Shown here: positions 55,887 to 64,000 of the stretch, piece after piece
Layout of the letters: every line of letters starts with the position of its first letter
How positions within the stretch are numbered: position 1 is the first letter of the stretch
Assembly: GCF_000002235.5 (NCBI RefSeq)
Contig: NW_022145542.1
Location: 496,001 to 560,000, forward strand
Length of the DNA stretch: 64,000 bases
Origin: Strongylocentrotus purpuratus
Taxonomy: Eukaryota; Echinodermata; Echinoidea; Camarodonta; Strongylocentrotidae
Reading direction: 5' to 3'
Position numbers and translations under genes: made by a program
The notes under the pieces: model-generated
The model's input: the letters and a program-made list of their open reading frames with translations, nothing else
Databases searched by the model: none
Told to the model about the DNA's origin: nothing

Positions 55887-56828
55887 TAGGGACTTATCAC
55901 AGTTCTTTATTGGCAATGAGTGAGGCAAGTAGAAGAAGCTAGGAGTCAGAGTTTGAGGAAATTATGATAGTGAGACGAGGCCGCGGGAAGCGAAAGGGGA
56001 CTCGAGGGAGAGGGAGACGGAAAATTGAAAGTTTTTAACAGCAAAAAGTAAGAGCCATGGACATCATGGGAAATGTAGAAAGGAGATAATGAAGAGAGAG
56101 ACGGAGAAAGAAAGAGAGAGAGGTGAAAATGGGAGTTGAAAAGGAGACTGGAAAAGGAAACCGATTTGAAAGGGATGCTGACTGGGATGGGGAAAAGTGT
56201 AATAGTAATAGGCGAAAACAGAAATGTAAAACGTATGGATGTTTTTTAAAAAAAGATCAGTTGTGTTTGGAGTACATTACTTTTCTTTTGTTATAAACAA
56301 TGCAGGGGGAACTTTGGTCGCGAAGATATATAACCTGAATTCTAATTATGCATTAGTCTTTTTCTTTCTGATCTACCCGATTTAATTTGGAAAATTGCTA
56401 AGGGAGACGGGGAGTAGAGCTACTCTTTCCATTTTTTCCATTATTTTTCCTCCCTCTATCTCACGAGTCTATGAGGTTTCGGATGGCATTTTGGTTTGAT
56501 TTTAAAATATCGCTCTGGGAACTAGTCAATACGAATATGTATGTTTTTAATAACATGAGTGATTTTCATAATTTAGAACCTCATTTTAAAATTTGTTTAA
56601 AGCATGCTGAAGTCAAAAACTATCGTAACATGTAATATTGATCATATTGATTACAATTTGAATTACCGATACATAACCGATACCTGATCTTCGGACGACT
56701 GTTGGGTAGCTATGCTATTTCTAAATTTACAAATGTATTCATAGTTTTAAAATCATTTGCTCTTATTTGATTAAAAGCGATGAATACAAAACATTATGGT
56801 GATATACTGCTGCTGATGGTGATGGTGG
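55887..56828. other. Intergenic DNA, nothing recognised
   Basis: Purine-rich at 55960-56180, otherwise plain. Confidence 0.4.
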
Positions 56829-57618
56829 CAGGGGGACACGGGGTGCGGCCGCCCCTATCATTTTGAAAAAAGGGAAGAGGAAGGGAAGGAGAAAGAGGAA
56901 AAGGAGAAGGAAAAGGAAAGGAGAAAAAAAGAAAAGGAAGGGGACAAGAAGGAGGAAGGCCAGGAGAAAGAGAACTATAAAATGTAAATTATGACGTAAG
57001 GGAGGGCGGGGGGAAAGGAAAAAAAAATAAAGATAGAGAAAATAAAGAAAAAGAGAAAAAGCAAGCCAAATCAGATTGTATTAATAGACGCGTCATTATT
57101 ACATTCACATTACCGGAAGTTCAAACATTGGTTTACGAGGAAAAACCTTTCACCAACTGAAAAAAAAAAATTAATCCCTTGTATCTCCTAAACCTTATGG
57201 CTGATTGTTCAATGGAAACGACAAATTCATCTATAACAACCCTTCTGAGGAAATATGGTGACCCCCCCCCCCCCTGCGTTCTTGTTCCTTGTTAGTTGAA
57301 CTTAAGACTGTTTTCTTTTTAATCTCGCAAAAGTATGCACCAAATCGAGTCATTTATCCATCAATTTAAAAAAAGTCTTCAACTTCTGAGTGGGGTACAT
57401 CCCCCTCAGACACACCTCTGCGTTATTGTTCATGTTAGTTGAACTAAAGACTGTTTTTTGTTTTTTTTTAATTTGGCAAAAAGTATGCACCAAAGCGAGC
57501 CATTTAAGCATCAATTTCAAACAATTCTTCATCTTCCGAGGGGGCATATCCCCTCTCAGACACCCCCTGCGTGGCGCGCCCGTTCGCCCCCTAACAAAAT
57601 AACCTGTCGCCGCCCCTG
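56829..57618. mobile_element. hAT-like element, 790 bp
   Basis: Ends CAGGGGG...CGCCCCTG, flanked by GATGGTGG (56821-56828 and 57619-57626). The duplication lies in GATGGT-rich sequence, so it is weaker evidence than elsewhere. Interior: GA-rich tract, then two about 160-bp tandem copies (57275-57420 and 57435-57560; GTATGCACCAAA, CATCAATTT). Confidence 0.65.
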
Positions 57619-57659
57619 GATGGTGGTGATGTTGGTGGTGGACTGGTGGTGATGACTGT

Positions 57660-57770
57660 GCAAACAAGGGAAGAAAGAAAGGGAGAGAGAGAGAGTGAGA
57701 GAGAGAGAGTGAGAGAGAGAGAGTAAGAGAGAGAGAGGACGAGAGAGCAAAAGAGAGATTGAGAGAGATT
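57660..57770. repeat. GA microsatellite
   Basis: Imperfect (GA)n with GAGTGAGA interruptions. Confidence 0.9.
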
Positions 57771-58424
57771 TCCTTGTTATCGTTCAGTAATCAATGAGTG
57801 TCTTCCAAAGATACGCTATACCGCCCTCTGAGAATCCAAACGAATCATATTTTGTTGGTCAGGACGGCTCCTTGGTTATCCATTTTTGTTGACGGAATCT
57901 GAGATTTCTTTAAGCTAATAAGCTATCAAAATTTGTCCAGATTGATTTTTCAAAAAATCTTTTGCAATCGTGTTTTTCCTAAAAATTCTAGGTATAACGG
58001 TTTGGAAATAATTGGAAAGAAAATAATTACTTCCTCTGTTTTGTGATATGTGCATGGAGAGAACTGAAATTAAAATTATCACCAATGAAAGTAATGGGGA
58101 AAGATGAATTTCAATTAAATTTGATTTATATTTGTTAAAAATGTGATGTTCTCTACAATGAACAAATAAAAATGTCTTGTTATGATCTATGGCCATTTGT
58201 GAGTCAAGACATTTCCGCTCACAATTCAGAAATAGATTACCTGCCTCTCCCGTTTTTTTTTTATTTTCTACTGACAAAGCCTCTTCTTTAGTTTCTTCAT
58301 TTCCACATCCTTCCCTCCATTGATCATATCTATCAGCGTCTTAAATTATTGAGCTTTGAAAAAAATTGTGTATTTTCAGGCGTTTATGAGTCTGTATTGA
58401 CTACTTTTCGTTGAATATGAATAA
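57771..58424. other. Intergenic DNA, nothing recognised
   Basis: AT-rich. A 120-codon reverse frame at 57915-58277 shows no family features. Confidence 0.4.
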
Positions 58425-58622
58425 TGATAATAAACATTATTTTGTTTACCCACGGAAGCCCCGTCAGCTTCAAGGCTGTTCCGTCCGAGGGCCCTGCTTT
58501 ACTCTAACCCTAACGATTTCCAGGTACCCATTACATGCACATGCATGGATGGAGTGTAGCAAGCGTATAGATTAATATCTTGCCAAAGGACCCTCAACCC
58601 TTAGTTGGATTGAGAGTCAAGT
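58425..58622 (-). mobile_element. SINE-like repeat
   Basis: AATGATAATAAACATT then TTTGTTTACCCACGGAAGCC, GCTGTTCCGTCCGAGGGCCC, and a GGATTGAGAGTCAAGTGAAT end. Shares its first part with 5740-5880 and 15900-16000. A SINE assignment rests on this dispersed structure and is tentative. Confidence 0.5.
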
Positions 58623-59477
58623 GAATGAACCGACACCTCCACACATATACCATAGACATGAATTAATCTATCCATTCATTTTTATTTTCATAATTCATAC
58701 ACTGAAGACGTATGTATACTTTTGTAACATCTCTCTGTTTTTCCCCGTGTGGCGCTTAAAACCTTCTGCTTATAATCGTCGTTTATTGAACATTACCTAC
58801 GTTCCCGGAACCTGCTATTTTACACTTTGATTTATATAATTAATTTTGTCGGTTTGATGAATGGCGTCTTTTAGTTCACATCCAAGTCAGAGACATGCAA
58901 TGCAACAGAGATAATATTGCTTATTATGGAGAAAGTGTTTGATCACTGTTTCAATAAGTCCGTTATCGTATTTCATCATTCTATTAATTCGTCCGTCATC
59001 ATCGTGTTCTCATGGCTGCGATGTTTGTTGATTTTTAATTATCATTGATGATGAATCGCTCAGCTAGGATTCTGACCTTGATCAACTAGCTAACGAGAAA
59101 GCTGTTTGTTTATTTATAAGTTTCCATGACCACATTGTTTTGGACATCATTGTATTCCGTTTGATATGTGAATAATCATGTAATGATATAGATTCCCTGA
59201 AAGAGTACACAACAATGTAAACCAGAGTCCAGGCGGAAGTATACGATTAGTGTTATTACTAAAAAACCTTTATCCTGCATGAAAATGTGATTTACATTTG
59301 TTATTAATTATGACACAATTTATAGATTATTCATTATTTTCCTTCTTGTCCTTGTTCGAGTTCTTCTTATTCTTCTTCTAGTCCCTCCTTTTCCAATATT
59401 ATTAGTATTATTATTGCTATTAATAATCAATATCATTATTATCATTGTTATTATTATTATTAGTAGTAGTAGTAGTA

Positions 59478-59511
<34 letters not shown>

Positions 59512-60640
59512 CACTATTATTTCGATCATTATTATGATCTTTATTAGAATTATTATCATTATTATTAGCACTATTATCATCACCATTGTTGTTGTTGTTT
59601 TTGTTTGGTTATCATTCCATTTTTCTTTTCTAGAATGTCAGTTCGCTTGTCAGCATTGTTACAATCATCGATGCGATCTTTCGAAGTGTTAGATCCCAGG
59701 CTAGATAAGCCGTATCAAATCCCTTAAAAATGCGCATAATTCACCTACTTCTGTCCATTTCACAATATTCTTTTTCGCAATAATAATTTGTTACCGAGGT
59801 AACGTGTGTTAAGGTAACCGCCATGTCAGGTAGGCCGAACACCATATACGATAACAAAACAAGGGAAGGTGTATTAATCCCAAATGTGTAGATGACGTGA
59901 GTTGTCATAGAAACAGGTAAACATATGACTTGTATAGAGATGCTATGGAATGTCTATGAGAAGCTTATTTCAGTCAGTGTTTTGGTGCTCTGCTAGTTAA
60001 TATGACCGTGGTATTAGCAACCAGGATTAATTGAATTGGCTATTTAAGTCATAAATGAATGGCTTTAATATCTATGAATGAAAATCCATATATTGACACA
60101 ATAACACATCAGAGTGCCTGAACTGCAAATGCAAGATTTTGCGGTAATTATTTTGTTACACGGAAGAAAAAAAATAGGTTTATTGATTCATGGCTCATTG
60201 GATAAAAAATTCCGCAGTAGATTTGATTGACATTTTAGATATTAAGGGGAAAGTATTAATCAGCAAGTATTTTAACAGACAAACCATTCATGAATTGTCT
60301 ATGCAAATAAGCCTATACACCTGGAAAGTAGCCAATGTATTCATTAAACATCAACTAAATTACACCAGAATCAGACCACAAGTACATCAAATATTAGTTA
60401 TTGTTCAGTATTATTATTGGGTTATAGCGTGTATGGAATCAATTTTATATTTACACGAGCATGTTATGAATGTAATACAACAAAGACAGGGGAAAGACAT
60501 GCATGGGAGAAATACGTGTCCCCCCCCCCCTACCCTCTCCGGGGAAAACGAATCCTGAATCCACCTCTGAGATATTTTTGTATTTAATCTTTCAATATCT
60601 ACCTAATAACTCATAATCTTTTACAATTCAATTTATTTCC
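58623..60640. other. Intergenic DNA with a trinucleotide microsatellite
   Basis: 59396-59582 is an (ATT)n/(TAG)n microsatellite. A 122-codon open frame at 60190-60558 runs into a C run and has no recognisable product. Rest plain. Confidence 0.5.
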
Positions 60641-60645
60641 CCTTT

Positions 60646-61200
60646 TAAAGATACTATGTCCCTTTTGCAGCCAACATCAAATTCTGTAGAACTTTGCAGG
60701 AATTATAAATATGTTATGTAATTTATGTCCAATCTGTGAAATTTAAACTTGAGCAGTGTCCTAATATAGATTATGCAAGGAAACCCGTTTACTTGCTAGA
60801 CTTCACTGTCAGACACTATTGAGTGACTGACTGGCTTTTTTCATCTTTGGTACTAACATACATAAAATGAGCTGTAAAGGGGACATTAGCATTTGTCTAC
60901 ACCAATAACCCGCTTCTTGTAATGGCCAAAATTAAACTGATTGAATCTTTGTGCAGCATAAACGTACAACCATTCGGTACAATGGTCTGAAAAATCAGAC
61001 TATTATTTACTGGCTCTATAGCTCCTAAGTCGATACGACAACTAATAGTCGTTAATTTCCCACTGAAAGACATTTTCAAGGCCCCTCCCCCCCCCCCTTT
61101 TTTTAGGGAAGTTCTAAATTAGTATTGTCTTTCAAATGCTGTTGGAATTTAACCTTTTCATTTTTTTGGCCTGCAAAATAATGGGACATAGTACCTTCAA
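60646..61200. mobile_element. About 550-bp MITE
   Basis: Inverted ends AAAGATACTATGTCCC (60648) and GGGACATAGTACCTT (61184-61198). AT-rich, non-coding interior. Confidence 0.6.
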
Positions 61201-62200
61201 AATACACACAGAACAAAAAATATAAAGTAATCAATCAAACCGGAATACTATATTATTTGAGACTACTGGCTTCTTCAACACAAGGTAATGATGCTTTCAA
61301 TCTAGAAGGTCAAGTGTGGTTATGGTTTAAAATGACAGAGAGTGAGGCTGACGGAGATAGAAACAATTGTCTGTGCATATCAGTTGTTTGACAATCTCAT
61401 GGGTGTTTAATGAGTATACCATGAGGTCACAGCACCACGATGTGTGTGGGGTATATCTAGAGTAACCAAGAAGAATTACATTTGACTGTTGGGTTAGGAA
61501 GAAGTATGAGGCGTACATGCCACAAAACACTTCACAGTCATGCCCAAACCAGATTGGTAGGCGAAAATGATGGAGACGGTAGCTTTGAAATCACTTTGCA
61601 ACGTTAGCTTGATCTGTCTTCTTCGTCATTATCAAATTACATTTTGAACATTAAGTTCTTGTGCCCACATTAGGGTTCGCATGGTAACTGTTCACTTCGA
61701 ATGTTAGACTCGGCTTACGGGATGAGCTAATTTAATTATCATTTTGATTATTCAAAATGGAACGCAGATTATGTTCGTTATTAAGGATGATAGAAATAGA
61801 GCAACGATCAAAACCAACAGTTTTAGAATTAGGAAAATAGGAAGCTATCATGGAAACTATCCGTTGGATCATTTCTATAACTCATTGATATAGAGACCTT
61901 GTACAAGAGCATTTTTTAGAATATAGTCACGGACCCTGATCCCACTGCAACATATTACTTCACCGACATTTCATCTTTAGCTGTATATGCTGTTGTTTTT
62001 CAAGTAAAGCCATTACACAATCCTGAAAAGATAATGCATTGCCGTATTATGAAAGCATGATTGCATCAAACCAGTAACACGAGCGGTTGAGGGCTATCTA
62101 GCCGAAATTGATGGAGTCATGCAATAGCAAGGATAGCTTGCTTCAATCGTGCCTCGACTCGCTGAACAAGCCACTTAACTATCTTAAGAGACAATATTCT
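61201..62200. other. Intergenic DNA, nothing recognised
   Basis: A 67-codon reverse frame at 61327-61530 has no family features. Confidence 0.4.
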
Positions 62201-62254
62201 GAGCATGTAAGGGAAATGCGGAGAAGAGAATTAACTAGATTAGATTCTTGTAAT

Positions 62255-62410
62255 AAGCTGATAGAGCGCCTCTGTGAGCGCTGATGCAGCTCCGCCGCTT
62301 CTGATTGGTCAATTGGCAATCTAGTTGGCGTATCACGTGATGCGCGGCGAGGCGTGGCGGTAAAAAAGATATCGTGTTTTGCTCCATCGTATATAGCACG
62401 CTATCCATCA
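62255..62410. promoter_or_regulatory. Possible promoter-like GC-rich patch
   Basis: An island in AT-rich surroundings with GATTGGTCAATTGG (CCAAT-box type), TATCACGTGATG (E-box) and CGTATATAGC. No adjacent gene was identified, so this is only a compositional hint. Confidence 0.2.
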
Positions 62411-64000
62411 AGACCATTCTACCACTAATTGCCACTATTGTTTTAACGAGTGGGAACCATGTCTTTTATCTCTCTTCAACTTTCTCTTTTACCATCGTCC
62501 TTCTCCTTCCTCTACTATTATGTACAGGTCTGTCTGTATATTAGTTATGTAACCATGCATATCTGCATTCCCAAATCCTAATCATAATTATGGTATTTTT
62601 TCCGAATGAATTCTTTTTTGTCTGCTCTTTCCTGACACAAGCATACATAGTTTAATATATGAATACATTATGACGGTAGGCATATTTGAAGACCCAGAAA
62701 AGCGACTCATGAACATAGTTAAAAACATAAAAGAACGTACAAAGGCATGTATACTGCTTTTTCTCCGTCTAAAAGAAAGACCTCTGAATTCTTAAAAAGT
62801 AGGCCAATTCTAGAGTTGCATCAAAATCTCCCATAAATTATGTCCTAATCTTAAATCGATATTTAAAATGGGATAGCTTTTCTTGATTATAGGTCTATTG
62901 TGTAACAAACTGTTTGATTGATCGAGAATAAAAAAAATATTATTTTCTCTCCTGTGTCTTTTTTTTTCTTTATCTCTCTCTCTCTCCCTCTCTATTAAAG
63001 AGTTAACAAGCTCGATGATTTGATACATAATCTAACTCTTAGGGTCCTTGAAATCAAGAAAACACATCGTCGGCTACCATGATTTTGGGTTTCAAATTAA
63101 ATTCTGCCTGTTTTCCCTTTTTTTTCTTTTTAATTATTTAAATTCAATACCTCCATGCCACAACAATCAAAAGGGGAATCCTATAAAACCTGTAATGTGA
63201 AATCATCTGATAGTTTGTCTAGCCAATCAATTTGGTATTATGAATTGACTCTATTCTCTACAAACTATTAATAAGAGAGCCGCAAGAAAATACAAATTAA
63301 ACAAAGTTGAGTTTTCGAACTCATTGCCATCATTCATTTAGTATTAACACTTCAATTGCTTTCTTTGCTATACTGCGTGGTTGCTTGTTTGCCACACGTG
63401 CATTTTTGCACAAAATGATAGTCAACAATGGAGGAAAAGCTTTGTGCAACATGATTGATTTTCAAAATTACCCAATCCCGGTCTTGATTAGCTTCATTAC
63501 GCTTTTAATACGGTATAGATTAATGTGGTATTTGAGAAAACTGTTGAATAATCTTGAAGACTTTGGTTTATTCACCTCATGATAAAGATAATGTGGCACA
63601 AGATGATTATTTGTGTGCCATAATTGTAAAGATTTAATAACGGCTGCTTACTTAAAAGCATACACATGCTTTCTAAGCATTCATGTAGGTAAAACAAATA
63701 AAAACCAAGGCAAAAGAGTAAAACGATTAATAACTCTTATAAGATGATGAAGCGGATCCTAATCAAATGATTGGTTGAGAGCGTACACGTGACCAGGCAT
63801 TTATTTTACCTAACACGTAATTTTGATAATGACCGGTCATTATCAAATGCTAATGACCGGTCATTTGTAAAATCACGTAACAAAACATCATTTTATAAAA
63901 ACAAATAAATACACATCCTTTTGTTCGGGCATTAGTAAAAAATTACCCACACTTGGTACATTCGAAACGGTCCAAACTCCATCGGCTGTTGCCTTGGGCG
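62411..64000. other. Intergenic DNA, nothing recognised
   Basis: AT-rich. Contains a pair of AATGACCGGTCATT palindromes at 63829 and 63862 and a 91-codon frame at 63307-63582 without family features. Confidence 0.4.

Noticed and set aside
57915-58277. 120-codon reverse frame
   Set aside because: AT-rich chance frame with no family features.
59320-59692. Frames rich in I, S and L over a trinucleotide repeat
   Set aside because: Translation of an (ATT)n/(TAG)n microsatellite.
60190-60558. 122-codon frame, the longest outside low complexity in the right arm
   Set aside because: No motif or compositional shift, and it runs into a C homopolymer and an element-like end. Chance is the simplest reading.

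Overview
The window is eukaryotic, repeat-rich DNA that carries the 3' half of one clear host gene on the + strand. Exons with consensus GT/AG borders, long introns, tens of MITE-like insertions and LINE and SINE remnants rule out a prokaryote. The style of repeats (many ends with long G runs, a SINE with an ATAATAAT-type stretch, a pogo-like MITE) suggests a marine deuterostome invertebrate, probably an echinoderm such as a sea urchin. That last step is inference. I see no rRNA, tRNA or CRISPR, and no retrovirus, LTR element or Polinton.

Layout. 1-18.5 kb is a tandem segmental duplication of roughly 10 kb (unit 1 at 1-8.6 kb, unit 2 at 10.1-18.5 kb) made almost entirely of mobile-element debris: a CAGGGGCG-ended hAT-like element, polypyrimidine/polypurine blocks, about 95-bp repeats and palindromic MITEs. 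Insertions present in only one unit date some elements to after the duplication. 18.8-19.8 kb is a TTAA-flanked MITE-like element.

19.8-52.8 kb holds ten exons of an M1-family zinc aminopeptidase (aminopeptidase N / glutamyl aminopeptidase-like). They encode the last 439 residues in one continuous frame to a stop at 52777-52779. The catalytic exons (GAMEN, HExxH) lie upstream of the window or were not found. Two introns are swollen. Intron 3 (11.4 kb) is built from inverted blocks of a roughly 25-bp satellite with core CTATTCATAA, which form the arms of a foldback-like element family. Intron 6 (12.2 kb) holds a roughly 7.6-kb element-like region with inverted arms, a 1.36-kb hAT-like minisatellite element, pogo-like MITEs and a candidate small nested multi-exon gene. 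Intron 8 carries a 1.5-kb palindrome, and intron 9 a LINE tail with a perfect 41-bp hairpin.

52.8-64 kb is the 3'UTR and downstream intergenic DNA with MITEs, a SINE, microsatellites and no recognisable gene.

The strongest candidates for something new are the CTATTCATAA foldback/satellite system in intron 3 (one copy has an 8-bp target duplication), the nested candidate gene in intron 6, and the dated duplication at the left.
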